From contig NZ_KB849717.1 of assembly GCF_000368825.1 (NCBI RefSeq), positions 424,726 through 488,725 of the forward strand: a stretch of 64,000 bases of DNA, in the 5' to 3' direction. This document shows, in pieces, positions 54,558-62,324 of the stretch (the first letter of the stretch is position 1; every line of letters starts with the position of its first letter). The notes beneath the pieces were generated by a model that did not search any database, was not told the DNA's origin, and worked only from the letters and a program-made list of their open reading frames with translations. The translations under genes and the position numbers were made by a program. Origin of the DNA: Acinetobacter ursingii DSM 16037 = CIP 107286. GTDB lineage: Bacteria > Pseudomonadota > Gammaproteobacteria > Pseudomonadales > Moraxellaceae.

Positions 54558-55745
54558 TTAAACCACCATAGGTCTATTAATTGACTCGCTTTCGATACGT
54601 GTTTGCTCATCTTCATAGCTAATTTCTGGTACTTTCCCAGTTGTAAGCAACTCATGGAATGTTTCCATACTCATTCGATTAGCAAGTACCATTTCCCAAT
54701 AGAATTTAAGCGTATCAAGGTCAATCTTGCCTTTGGCGAAGTCTTGCTTAATGGTGAGTTTCGCCTTAGATCCACTTCCGTAGTATGCCGCACACCATTT
54801 AAGCGCATATTCCATCGCCTCATTGGTATTTGCTACACACAAAGAAAGGACACTGTACTGGGCAAGCTTTTCATTATTTGATTGGGTAGCTGTCTTGTTG
54901 ACCTGCTCGGTCTCAAGAATCTTTGCTCCCATCGCCTGCATGTACTTTTCTTTAGCATCCATAGCCTGTTTTGCTAAGGTGCTTTCAGTGACTTGCTTGT
55001 AGTCAAATGATGAGCCTTTCGGAAGCATTAAAGGATTCTTAGAACCTAAGCGAACACCATTTTTCTGCAACCAGTCGCGCCAACCTTCATCAAGTTCATT
55101 AATAACTGGTTGGGCTTGACCACAAATGAAAACCATCTCTTCATAGCTTGCGCTATTCTGATAATGGGCTAGGTTCATCGTGACGATTGGCTCTAACGGG
55201 ATAGGATCAATATTCCAATCATTAGCCAAAGACCCCAAAGGAATAAAAGGAATTTCATTCCATCTTTGGCCTAATGAATTCGTTGGGTAGAAGATATTCC
55301 CACCCTGTAGTTCTCCTGACTTATCTGTATAAACTTGAACGTTATATTCATTGTTTTCATCAAGTCGAAGTACGCGGTAAATATTGATTTCTTTCTTAGA
55401 GAACTCGTCTTCTGGATCTTTTACCGTAGTCTTCTCATGCAAGACAATAAGTTCAGGCTTATAGACCGAACCAACTCGCTTTAGACTCCAATTGATAATG
55501 CTCAACGACTCATAAAATACGATTGTTGGTCGAATGCCTAAGCTCTCTGCCTGCTGCACAGACACATTGCCGTCAGTAGTTGGATAATCAACAAATAAAC
55601 CACCACGTGCATGTTTAAGCTGACCTTGCAAGGCAGATTGTGCAACTTGGTAAATTGACTTACCTGTACCATCTGCATCGTATTTAAGAAAATCCATTCC
55701 ATCTGGTTCGAATGTTGGGTCCTCAGCAAATACCACGCCCACCAT
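54558..55745 (-). pseudogene. Portal protein, N-terminally truncated
   Basis: The 395-residue reading frame matches DUF4055-like portals from a point inside the family N-terminal region: it opens MVGVVFAEDPTFEPDG, whereas full portals have many residues before the VG motif. No ribosome site is seen at the ATG at 55745, and the frame upstream stops about 10 codons earlier inside the next early gene. The rest (LANDWNIDPIPLEPIVTMNL and QDFAKGKIDLDTLKFYWEMV) is intact. The terminase genes that should precede it are missing, so an internal deletion removed them with the portal start. Confidence 0.85.
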
Positions 55746-55992
55746 CTGAGCTGTTTTTAAGCTTGTCGTTTTCTAACTTTGCGTTATGTAATTCTTGAGT
55801 TAGACGATCTACTTCTAAAATCGCCTGTTCTCTTGTTAATTCTTGATCTACGAAACAAGCCCCGCCCGCATGACAATACCCATCACCACCACAGTGACCA
55901 AAGCCATGCTTGCAGCGCATTACAGCGTCAGTCCATATATTTGTGTCTTTGCTTAAAAGATCATGTTCGCATGGGATTTTGATTGCTTTCAT
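55723..55992 (-). CDS. Cys-rich early protein with chimeric 3' end
   Basis: The 89-residue protein has a Cys/His-rich N-terminal half (MRCKHGFGHCGGDGYCHAGG) and a coiled-coil end (AILEVDRLTQELHNAKLEND). Its last ~8 codons (SSDGGRGIC) are written across the portal junction, so the natural C-terminus has been replaced. Its ATG overlaps the stop of the pseudogene upstream. Confidence 0.65.
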   Translation of the reverse strand: MKAIKIPCEHDLLSKDTNIWTDAVMRCKHGFGHCGGDGYCHAGGACFVDQELTREQAILEVDRLTQELHNAKLENDKLKNSSDGGRGIC

Positions 55993-56215
55993 GCTTCACC
56001 CACTCTTTCAATAACTGTCTTGATGGCTTTCAAAGTCATATCCTGATCAACTGGATTAATCAGAAGTGTTTGAATCTGCCAGCACTTTCTTTGATATTTT
56101 TGAGCTTTAGCCTTGTGTGATTTACACTCTCGATCTAAAATTGTTCATTAAATAAAAGCAGCTCTGCATGCTCTTGCTGAAGCTGCTCAAGTGTCATCTG
56201 CATGTAATCACTCAT
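55989..56215 (-). pseudogene. Small early gene broken by a one-base deletion
   Basis: From the ATG at 56215, which overlaps the stop of the preceding gene, the frame reads MSDYMQMTLEQLQQEHAELL and ends after 23 codons. One frame over, the text continues LDRECKSHKAKAQKYQRKCW down to a TGA that overlaps the next ATG. Total length is 227 bases, one short of a multiple of 3. Adding one base in the CAATTTT stretch near 56145 would restore a protein of about 75 residues. The reading-frame continuity and coupling at both ends support a broken gene. Confidence 0.7.
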
Positions 56216-56583
56216 ACATCACCCCCTTTGAGTGCTTGTTCTAACTCCTCGTACACACGCGGCATTGCTTTATCAAGATCATTCATTTCAAAATGCTCTT
56301 TGATAAACTTAAGCAACATTACCAATCCATGTTTTTTGTGGCCTTCTTGATCCACGGTAGTCCAAGCCTTTTTGAGTTCCGCTTCTAATCCTTTGATATG
56401 GTCTCGCTGCAAACCACAACCAACTGTTAGTTCATCAATCCGCTTTTGCTGTTCTTGCCACCCAACAACAAAAAACGAGTAGCACATTCTTGTTGGTTGA
56501 GATGAATATTCACCTGTTTCATCTTTACTGAGATCAACACATGAATTACTGAATACTCTCTCAAACGCTTCACGACTATTCAT
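56212..56583 (-). CDS. Hypothetical early phage protein
   Basis: The 123-residue protein has a Ser/Asp-rich start and a long helical second half (KRIDELTVGCGLQRDHIKGL, then ELKKAWTTVDQEGHKKHGLV). No domain is recognised. It overlaps the next gene by 4 bases. Typical of small early-region genes of Acinetobacter phages. Confidence 0.65.
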   Translation of the reverse strand: MNSREAFERVFSNSCVDLSKDETGEYSSQPTRMCYSFFVVGWQEQQKRIDELTVGCGLQRDHIKGLEAELKKAWTTVDQEGHKKHGLVMLLKFIKEHFEMNDLDKAMPRVYEELEQALKGGDV

Positions 56584-56586
56584 TTC

Positions 56587-56724
56587 TTAATTCCTTTTAA
56601 AGCTCATAACAGAGCAATGATATTGATCTCTACTTATCCAAAAATTAGCCCACTCTGGCGCACCATCTAATACCTCTTTCGCTACATCAATCCCGAAATC
56701 TGCTACAAATTTATGTGCTTTCAT
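56587..56724 (-). CDS. Small hypothetical early protein
   Basis: Product of 45 residues (MKAHKFVADFGIDVAKEVLD...). The N-terminus resembles short Acinetobacter phage proteins of unknown role. It overlaps the gene above by 14 bases and ends just before the next one. It is below usual prediction length limits. Confidence 0.55.
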   Translation of the reverse strand: MKAHKFVADFGIDVAKEVLDGAPEWANFWISRDQYHCSVMSFKRN

Positions 56725-57064
56725 GCTTAACGCCCTCAATTGCCCGCATCCCCTTTTTCATCATTTCAAATTGGGTTTTAGAGCATGGTGTTTTACGATT
56801 TTTGATCAGTCCGATCTTTGTAGCCGAACAATTCATATAATTCGCTAAAGCCAAAGTTCGACCTAGTTTCGCATCTAGCCAATCGCTTAATTCTTTCGCT
56901 TGTTCTTCATTGAGTCTTGGCATCTGCGTTTGTGTTTTAGCTCGACCACGCAGCTTCACTTCACGATTGTTAAATTTTTGCTTCGGGGCAATGCCAGCGA
57001 ATCCTTGAATTACTGTGATTTGATTGCCCTGCGCTAACCATTCTTCTACTGTTGTTGCTGTCAT
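56711..57064 (-). CDS. Helix-turn-helix-like early protein
   Basis: The 117-residue basic protein has a possible DNA-binding region (LGRTLALANYMNCSATKIGL, about residues 67-86) that resembles a helix-turn-helix, after a linker rich in Arg and Lys. It overlaps the next gene by 4 bases. It may be a regulator of late or early genes; no family was recognised. Confidence 0.6.
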   Translation of the reverse strand: MTATTVEEWLAQGNQITVIQGFAGIAPKQKFNNREVKLRGRAKTQTQMPRLNEEQAKELSDWLDAKLGRTLALANYMNCSATKIGLIKNRKTPCSKTQFEMMKKGMRAIEGVKHEST

Positions 57065-57330
57065 GGCTTAATTTTCCCTTCAACATTCAGTAAATCTTTA
57101 GTGAACTGCGTCGCAACATAAGTGCAATTAGAGTCTTTCTTGATATATCCGCGCTCTCTCAAATCAGCTAAATAGTTCTGAATCGTGTTGATAGGCGCTT
57201 CCATCACACACTCTTGAATGTCATGGCTTGTAAATGGTTTTGTCGCGTGACTGGCGAATAACAGAATGTCAAACACGTTCTGAAATACTTCGCAACGTTG
57301 AGAAACTGGACTTGGATTGTTGTTTTTCAT
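57061..57330 (-). CDS. Winged-helix-like early protein
   Basis: Product of 89 residues from the ATG at 57330, preceded by GAGG. It looks like a winged helix: AFQ-type first helix VFDILLFASHATKPFTSHDI, then INTIQNYLADLRERGYIKKD, where the recognition helix and wing would be. A regulatory role is likely. The GTG at 57342 would overlap the upstream stop and is less likely. Confidence 0.65.
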   Translation of the reverse strand: MKNNNPSPVSQRCEVFQNVFDILLFASHATKPFTSHDIQECVMEAPINTIQNYLADLRERGYIKKDSNCTYVATQFTKDLLNVEGKIKP

Positions 57331-57338
57331 GCTTAACC

Positions 57339-58205
57339 TCACACTATCGCTTCACATGATTCTGAACATGATCCAGACTCATATCGCTTGCTGCTTCTTA
57401 ACGCTTTATAAAGCTCGTCACGATCATGATCTTTGAATGCTTCAATCACATCACTCATGTGTAAGCGCTCTCGATACATACGATGGTGATTGTATTTACG
57501 CCCCTCAGATCTAACCTCTGTACCTTGAGTTATCTCAATCCATTTCACTGCTTGTTCAGGCTCATCTTTTGCAGCAAGAGCAACCTTAGGCAGATGTTTT
57601 TTAATGCAGAAAACGCAATTACCTAAGTGCTCGGTAATGGCCAAGTCGAATGGCTGCTCTTCCCACCAATCTAAGATTTGATCCTTATCTAACTCACAGA
57701 TTTCAGCTAAATATCTAAAGCCTGCTTTTTGATGCGAGGCTTTTTTGTGAATTGGCAGACTTAAATTTTCTAGCACTTCAATCGGCAGGCGTTTTGGCTC
57801 ATCGAATCGAATACCGATCCAGCGCTCGAAATTATTTTTTCCAAACACATCATTGCAATACTTTTCAAAAGGCTCTGTCTTCATTCGAGCAGTGCAAAAA
57901 GGCATGTCATAGTATGGGCTTCCATACTTCTTCAACATTGCTTTCCATGGTTCTAAATCTTGTTTTAGATCATTCAGTGGAATAATTTTATAGCTCACAC
58001 CCTTATTCATTTCTGGATCAACAACTGTGCGCAAGCAAACAAGATCAATGGCCCAATGCTTCACAATATCTTTAATAAACTGATAAGTTGCCGGATGCTC
58101 CGCCCCAGTATCCATGAGTACAAAATGTGCGTCGGGATTGTCTTTAAACAAATAGACTAGATACGCTGAAGTTCTTCCACCCGAGAAACTGATAACTTTT
58201 TTCAT
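57339..58205 (-). CDS. Phosphoadenosine-phosphosulfate-reductase-like PP-loop protein
   Basis: The 288-residue protein has a PP-loop SFSGGRTSAYLVYLF at residues 6-20 with the adenine/phosphate-binding pattern, MDTGAEHPATYQFI, and a Cys cluster GNCVFCIKKH plus SGSCSESCEAIV at the end that could bind metal. The family (PAPS reductase/DndC-like) includes enzymes that move sulfur or activate adenylate groups. Here it stands in the early region of a phage, with its stop next to the winged-helix gene and its start overlapping the upstream P-like gene by 4 bases. The substrate is unknown. Confidence 0.78.
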   Translation of the reverse strand: MKKVISFSGGRTSAYLVYLFKDNPDAHFVLMDTGAEHPATYQFIKDIVKHWAIDLVCLRTVVDPEMNKGVSYKIIPLNDLKQDLEPWKAMLKKYGSPYYDMPFCTARMKTEPFEKYCNDVFGKNNFERWIGIRFDEPKRLPIEVLENLSLPIHKKASHQKAGFRYLAEICELDKDQILDWWEEQPFDLAITEHLGNCVFCIKKHLPKVALAAKDEPEQAVKWIEITQGTEVRSEGRKYNHHRMYRERLHMSDVIEAFKDHDRDELYKALRSSKRYESGSCSESCEAIV

Positions 58206-58885
58206 GCCGCACCGCCTTGCATCATGCTTTTACCAGTTAAATCAATTGATGCCTGATTGAACGCCGCAACTACTGACATGCCTTTGGATTGATATTGCTG
58301 TGCAAGGCTCTTCATCGTTGCAAGCTTTTCCTGATCCAGATTCTTGTTATCAGCCTTAAATTGCTTCTCCGTAGTTTCAAATGTGAGTGCAGTCGGTGGT
58401 TCATAAAACTCCTGCTTTAAACCGCGTAACTGCGCTCTGGTGAGCCTTTCTTCGTACAGGTTGATGAATTGGCTTTTGGCTTCTCGCATATTCCCATCAA
58501 GTGCGATGTGATAAATCTCATCCCAGCACTGCTTAGCTAATACAGTGATTTTGTATGCTTGGGATTTATCTTTTTTTGGCTTGTGTTTTGACCATTCACA
58601 AACGTGGTACCAAGCTTCAACTGCGGTCCATGTACCTGAGACACACCAGGATTTAAATTCCTGAATCGTCGGCATAAACTTAGACTGACCAGACAACAAA
58701 CGAGCAATGCCCTTGTTGAATCCCTCTTGATCCACTCCCGACAGTACTGCCTTCACAACACTTTCAACGAAATCCATTGATTTGCCATCAAAGTGTTTTG
58801 CAAACTGCGGCGCGTACATGGTTTGCAGTGTCAAAATCAATTGCTGTTCAAACGGCATGGTCTCTACCCGGGCAATCTCACGCAT
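58202..58885 (-). CDS. Replication protein P-like (helicase loader candidate)
   Basis: The 227-residue, mostly helical protein follows the O-like gene directly (8-base overlap), as P follows O in lambda. It has GFNKGIARLLSGQSKFMPTI and FKSWCVSGTWTAVEAWYHVC, recurrent features of P-like proteins in Acinetobacter phages. It probably recruits the host helicase. It lacks an obvious Walker motif, so it is a loader rather than an ATPase. Confidence 0.7.
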   Translation of the reverse strand: MREIARVETMPFEQQLILTLQTMYAPQFAKHFDGKSMDFVESVVKAVLSGVDQEGFNKGIARLLSGQSKFMPTIQEFKSWCVSGTWTAVEAWYHVCEWSKHKPKKDKSQAYKITVLAKQCWDEIYHIALDGNMREAKSQFINLYEERLTRAQLRGLKQEFYEPPTALTFETTEKQFKADNKNLDQEKLATMKSLAQQYQSKGMSVVAAFNQASIDLTGKSMMQGGAA

Positions 58886-59825
58886 GACCTACCCCCTCAA
58901 TCCAATCCGTCTTTTTTGGTGTGACATCAATCGATTCGTCAAACCAGTGGTCAGGTTCTCGTGGTTGTTCATACTGCGCGAATTTAGCCCAGTAATTTGC
59001 GTTCAGGCTTTGTGGTTGAGCTGCTTGATGCTGATTACGAATGCCCTCAGGTTTTAACTTTGCCCAGTTACCACGTATTGCATTCATCAAAGCTTGATCC
59101 CAATCTGCATACTTCTTGCCACTGGCAACGGCGTAACCAATGAAATACTCAAGATGCTCTTCAAGGCGATCAAATCCCTTTTGAGCTGCCCAAAGCTTGA
59201 CCCGCTCGCTTACTTCGAAGTTTTCAGGAAGTGTGGTCATGGTTGTTTTTGGTTTTTTAATCTTCTCTGACTTAGGTTTTGATTTTGGCTCTTCATGTTT
59301 TTCAGTAACTGGATCAAGAGTGTGTTTTTCATCCGCAGATATATATTGATGGTTATCTAGTGGTTCTTGATGGTTAATATGATGGTTAGTGTGAACGTCA
59401 TTCACTACCTCAAGTGAACGAGATTCACCACCCTGCGAATGACATTCACTAGTAGGTGAACCAGATTCACTAGTGAATGTGTTGCACTGGTGAACGTCAT
59501 TCACTAGCTCTGATGAATGTGATTCACTACTTTCATTTGCCACACGACGTGGATACTTGAATTCACCCTTAAAATTTTCAGGGTGAATATAGTAAATATT
59601 GTTTCCACCTATACCTGTAGATTGAGTAATAATTGCATTGTCACGTAGGTAAGAAAGCCCGTTAATCACTGATCGTGTAGTTAGACACAATGCTGCTGCT
59701 AGTGTAGTAATACTTGGGAATGCCCGACCACTGTCGTCGGCAAAATCAGCAAGCTCACGAAGAACCTGCTTAGGCACATTAGGCATTTGCATGTATTTGA
59801 CTGCTGTGGAGATCTTATTGCTCAT
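58878..59825 (-). CDS. Replication initiator, O-like
   Basis: The 315-residue protein has an N-terminal winged-helix domain (ELADFADDSGRAFPSITTLA, TTRSVINGLSYLRDNAIITQ), a low-complexity middle (residues ~100-200, rich in His, Ser, Glu, with repeated NDVH and SECHS-type units) and a C-terminal DnaT/DUF4373-like part (LWAAQKGFDRLEEHLEYFIG). The middle region coincides with the iteron array at 59391-59527. The layout is that of lambda O, which binds iterons inside its own gene. Confidence 0.8.
   Translation of the reverse strand: MSNKISTAVKYMQMPNVPKQVLRELADFADDSGRAFPSITTLAAALCLTTRSVINGLSYLRDNAIITQSTGIGGNNIYYIHPENFKGEFKYPRRVANESSESHSSELVNDVHQCNTFTSESGSPTSECHSQGGESRSLEVVNDVHTNHHINHQEPLDNHQYISADEKHTLDPVTEKHEEPKSKPKSEKIKKPKTTMTTLPENFEVSERVKLWAAQKGFDRLEEHLEYFIGYAVASGKKYADWDQALMNAIRGNWAKLKPEGIRNQHQAAQPQSLNANYWAKFAQYEQPREPDHWFDESIDVTPKKTDWIEGVGHA
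59391..59527. repeat. Seven iterons within the O-like gene: likely phage origin
   Basis: Fifteen-base imperfect palindromes of the form GTGAAYGNNATTCAC start at 59391, 59414, 59435, 59456, 59473, 59490 and 59513. The copy at 59473 ends TTGCAC; the one at 59513 begins ATGAA and the one at 59435 GCGAA. Spacings are 17-23 bases, about two helical turns. The AT-rich tract next to it (near 59340-59390, ATATATTGATGG-type repeats) could be the melting region. Confidence 0.8.
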
Positions 59826-60163
59826 GCGAATTGGCTCCCAACTTCACCAAACCACGCTTTTCCAACTGACGAATAATCCTTGGTGGATAAAATTCGCCAG
59901 CAATCTTGTAGCGTGTGCGTGATTTTTCGATAACCTGAATTAATGGAAAACCCTCTTCCATTAAACGGCGTATTGTTATTGCAGCCCCCCCCCATTTGAG
60001 TTAATTGCTCTAACACGGCGAACTTCTCCTGTGCCTCAAGACATTGGTTCATCACTGAAAGCGGCATAGCAGCCAGTTCTTTGGCTGAGTATATGCGTAC
60101 AGGTGCCAACAAAGGGATTTGATATTCTTTTGGTGCTTTGGATTGAGGCGCTTGTTTTGTCAT
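59815..60163 (-). pseudogene. Replication-module gene frameshifted at a G9 run
   Basis: The upper part (residues 1 to about 58) reads MTKQAPQSKAPKEYQIPLLA to EKFAVLEQLTQMG. It runs into nine G (C-run at 59985-59993). As sequenced, the frame then reads an atypical stretch and ends in GEVGSQFA. With one G fewer, the text becomes AAITIRRLMEEGFPLIQVIE, then EFYPPRIIRQLEKRGLVKL, a well-formed winged-helix-like end, stopping at 59815 inside the next gene. So the gene is out of frame here, either by phase variation, a true mutation or a sequencing error. Confidence 0.75.
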
Positions 60164-60456
60164 ACCCCACCCACCTTAGGCTTCACATAGCCACCAAATG
60201 AATCCACCAAGCCTGAATGAATCAAACTGCTTACGATCTGACTTGCTAACCATTGCGTTATGCGAAATTGACGAGCCATCACTTCTGACAATACATTTTT
60301 AGTTATCGCTGCATTGTTTTCGTCATAGCCTTTGCTACGCAGGTTTTCTTGATTACGCGCATACAATTGATTTAACAAACGCAAAGCAGGCTCATGAAAG
60401 GACTGCACCTGTTGAATCTGCTTAAAATCAGGTTGGTTTTGAAATTTAGAATTCAT
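60160..60456 (-). CDS. Hypothetical early protein with helical N-terminus
   Basis: The 98-residue protein is helical (QVQSFHEPALRLLNQLYARN), with a possible helix-turn-helix-like piece (MARQFRITQWLASQIVSSLI). It overlaps its neighbours by 4 bases at both ends. It may assist replication or regulation; no family recognised. Confidence 0.6.
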   Translation of the reverse strand: MNSKFQNQPDFKQIQQVQSFHEPALRLLNQLYARNQENLRSKGYDENNAAITKNVLSEVMARQFRITQWLASQIVSSLIHSGLVDSFGGYVKPKVGGV

Positions 60457-60797
60457 GAAACCTCCCCTAATGCTTGCTCGGCATCTGACAAACGGCGGTT
60501 TGCGTTGAGTTCTGCCACGGTAGCGGGTCTTATTTCATTAAGCGCAAGCCAGCACTTATAAACGTGGTTGAGGGGCTTGCACATTACATATTCCTCATAA
60601 GAATGATGTGGCTCTTCTTGAACTTCAAAAAGTTCAGGAATTACCGTATCAAGGGTAGACACCACCACATCCCCCACCAAAAACTCAGCTTCACTCTGCC
60701 CTTCTTGTTCTTTCACTAAACACGTCTTACATTGTTCATCTTTAAAATCTGTACACTTGTTAGCGCACGGGTGTTTTTTTGTATTATCAAATTTCAT
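60453..60797 (-). CDS. Cys-rich early protein, unknown
   Basis: The 114-residue protein has a Cys cluster at its N-terminus (KKHPCANKCTDFKDEQCKTC) that could hold zinc, followed by an acidic domain with VGDVVVSTLDTVIPELFEVQ. The KHPC tetrad also occurs in the 73-residue protein at 61269. No known family was recognised. It overlaps the next gene by 11 bases. Confidence 0.6.
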   Translation of the reverse strand: MKFDNTKKHPCANKCTDFKDEQCKTCLVKEQEGQSEAEFLVGDVVVSTLDTVIPELFEVQEEPHHSYEEYVMCKPLNHVYKCWLALNEIRPATVAELNANRRLSDAEQALGEVS

Positions 60798-61272
60798 AAA
60801 CTTTTACCTCGGGAGTAACACACGGGAATTCAAATAAATTCACATCTGGCGGGATTGAAAATGTGTCAACGCAAACAACGTGCACGTAACCATCAACCCC
60901 TGTTTCCTCTTGAACCACTCTTGCTAAATTATTTGAACAAATTTGAGCAGCGATTGGATTGATCTCAGCAACGATGCAATTTTGTGACAATTCGTATTTT
61001 TGATCTGGACTTAAATCCACAATCTGCAAAAGTCGAGCTGTATATATTCCCGACCCACCAAATGGATCCAACCACTCAATCCCTTCATGTGGCTTTCGTC
61101 TGTAAAGCTCCCAAACCTGATTGATTGTCGAACGAATCTGAAAATCAACTACTTGTGTTGGCGTCACCACAACTCCATCGCGCTTTTGTCGTTTAGCATC
61201 TAAATTCGCTTTCTCTTGATACTGTAGTGAGATCGCTTCCTGCTCTCTGGCTTTTTCAATGTCCGTTCTCAT
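60787..61272 (-). CDS. Methyltransferase-like protein lacking the catalytic motif
   Basis: From the ATG at 61272, which overlaps the upstream stop, the 161-residue protein has VVVTPTQVVDFQIRSTINQV and the SAM-binding-like LDPFGGSGIYTARLLQ, as in N6-adenine methyltransferases of restriction systems. An acidic residue in VAEINPIAAQIC would bind SAM ribose. The catalytic (N/D)PPY motif is not present before the end (VDTFSIPPDVNLFEFPCVTP), so it is either a truncated enzyme or a non-catalytic relative. Confidence 0.65.
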   Translation of the reverse strand: MRTDIEKAREQEAISLQYQEKANLDAKRQKRDGVVVTPTQVVDFQIRSTINQVWELYRRKPHEGIEWLDPFGGSGIYTARLLQIVDLSPDQKYELSQNCIVAEINPIAAQICSNNLARVVQEETGVDGYVHVVCVDTFSIPPDVNLFEFPCVTPEVKVYEI

Positions 61273-61490
61273 GGGTTTACCTTTTCGTATAAAAAGAGCG
61301 GAAAGCACTGACTGTTATTAACTAGATGCAAATCAGGTGTACAGTCAGTGATTAGAACTGAGAAAGGCTTGCTATTTCCTGTGCTCACACAAATAACGAG
61401 ATTTGGGAATTCTGGTGTTGCTATGACAAACGGCTCGTTTGATTCAATGTTGTCAATGCACGGGTGTTTTGATATATTTGTCATGTTCAT
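61269..61490 (-). CDS. Small hypothetical early protein
   Basis: Unassigned 73-residue protein with KHPCIDNIESNEPFVIATPE and a C-terminal LVNNSQCFPLFLYEKVNP. A good AGGAA site precedes the ATG. It overlaps the methyltransferase-like gene by 4 bases. It shares the KHPC motif with the gene at 60453, which may reflect a common metal-binding element. Confidence 0.6.
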   Translation of the reverse strand: MNMTNISKHPCIDNIESNEPFVIATPEFPNLVICVSTGNSKPFSVLITDCTPDLHLVNNSQCFPLFLYEKVNP

Positions 61491-61530
61491 TTCCTGTAAG
61501 TTGATGAATGCCTAAGCCTGATCCGTGAAA

Positions 61531-62031
61531 TCAGGCTTTTTCTTTGTCTAAAGCCGATAAATATTTCTGCATGTGCTTGTATGCAGCGCTATCCACTGCC
61601 TTAATTAATTCAATTAAGTTGTTTGCAATCTGATGGATTTCTTCATATTCCTGAGCTGTGACCACACCATCTTCATATGCATCAAATACAACCTTGTTAG
61701 CTTTCCCACACTTGATGTTGTGCATCATCATTGCTTCAAAAATTGATAGCTCATGATGTTTTGAGTTGTCACAATCCACTGGTACCAATGCAAAGCCCAG
61801 TTGATGCGCCCAGACTTTTAAAATGGCGGGATTGCGCGTGTACATCATCATTGCTTCGAGCTTGCGAATATTCGGCAAATGATTCGGCATATTCTGATTT
61901 GCATAGTTACAAACCATGTTGTGAGAATCGCCAATTGCCATCGCAATATCTTTCGGCCCGCAGTTTTCAGAGTTATTGATCATCTGGAAAAGTGCTGTCT
62001 GAGCTTCTTTACTTAATCTCAATTCATTCAT
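61531..62031 (-). CDS. CII-like phage regulator
   Basis: The 166-residue protein from the ATG at 62031, with AAGGA upstream, has a helix-turn-helix-like N-terminal half (CGPKDIAMAIGDSHNMVCNY, residues ~19-38) and an all-helical C-terminal half. The pattern and the position after cro match phage CII-type activators of Acinetobacter/Burkholderia prophages. It would steer the lysis-lysogeny decision. The start at 62094 is too far upstream of homology. Confidence 0.75.
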   Translation of the reverse strand: MNELRLSKEAQTALFQMINNSENCGPKDIAMAIGDSHNMVCNYANQNMPNHLPNIRKLEAMMMYTRNPAILKVWAHQLGFALVPVDCDNSKHHELSIFEAMMMHNIKCGKANKVVFDAYEDGVVTAQEYEEIHQIANNLIELIKAVDSAAYKHMQKYLSALDKEKA

Positions 62032-62097
62032 TGTGAAATCCTTGTTTTCTTTCACATTTATTTTCTTTAGAAAACCCCTAATACTTAGAAACAATCC

Positions 62098-62319
62098 TTA
62101 GCTAGCTACAGACTTCCTCAAAAAGAATTCAAAAATACTTTTGTGAGTTAGTTTTTGGTCACTTGCATCAACAATTTTCTGGATTGTTTCCATGCTTGGT
62201 TTTTTTCTTCCATGGATTAAATGATTCTCCATGTAGCGATATGAGATTTGAGTAGCTTCACAAAACTTAACTCGCTCAGCTTTTGTTAGGCCTCGCCAAA
62301 AATCGTAAAGGGTAACCAT
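62098..62319 (-). CDS. Cro-like repressor
   Basis: Short DNA-binding protein of 73 residues from the ATG at 62319. It has a helix-turn-helix-like region (LTKAERVKFCEATQISYRYM and ENHLIHGRKKPSMETIQKI). It faces the CI gene, divergently, across four operators, and the first operator (62325-62337) overlaps its ribosome site, which fits autorepression. The TTG at 62361 lies beyond two operators and is not a likely start. Confidence 0.82.
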   Translation of the reverse strand: MVTLYDFWRGLTKAERVKFCEATQISYRYMENHLIHGRKKPSMETIQKIVDASDQKLTHKSIFEFFLRKSVAS

Positions 62320-62324
62320 AAGTA

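Noticed and set aside
59391..59527. Regular repeats suggesting a CRISPR array
   Set aside because: Units are 15-base palindromes with very short spacing (2-8 bases between units) inside a coding gene; this fits iterons, not repeats with 30-base spacers.
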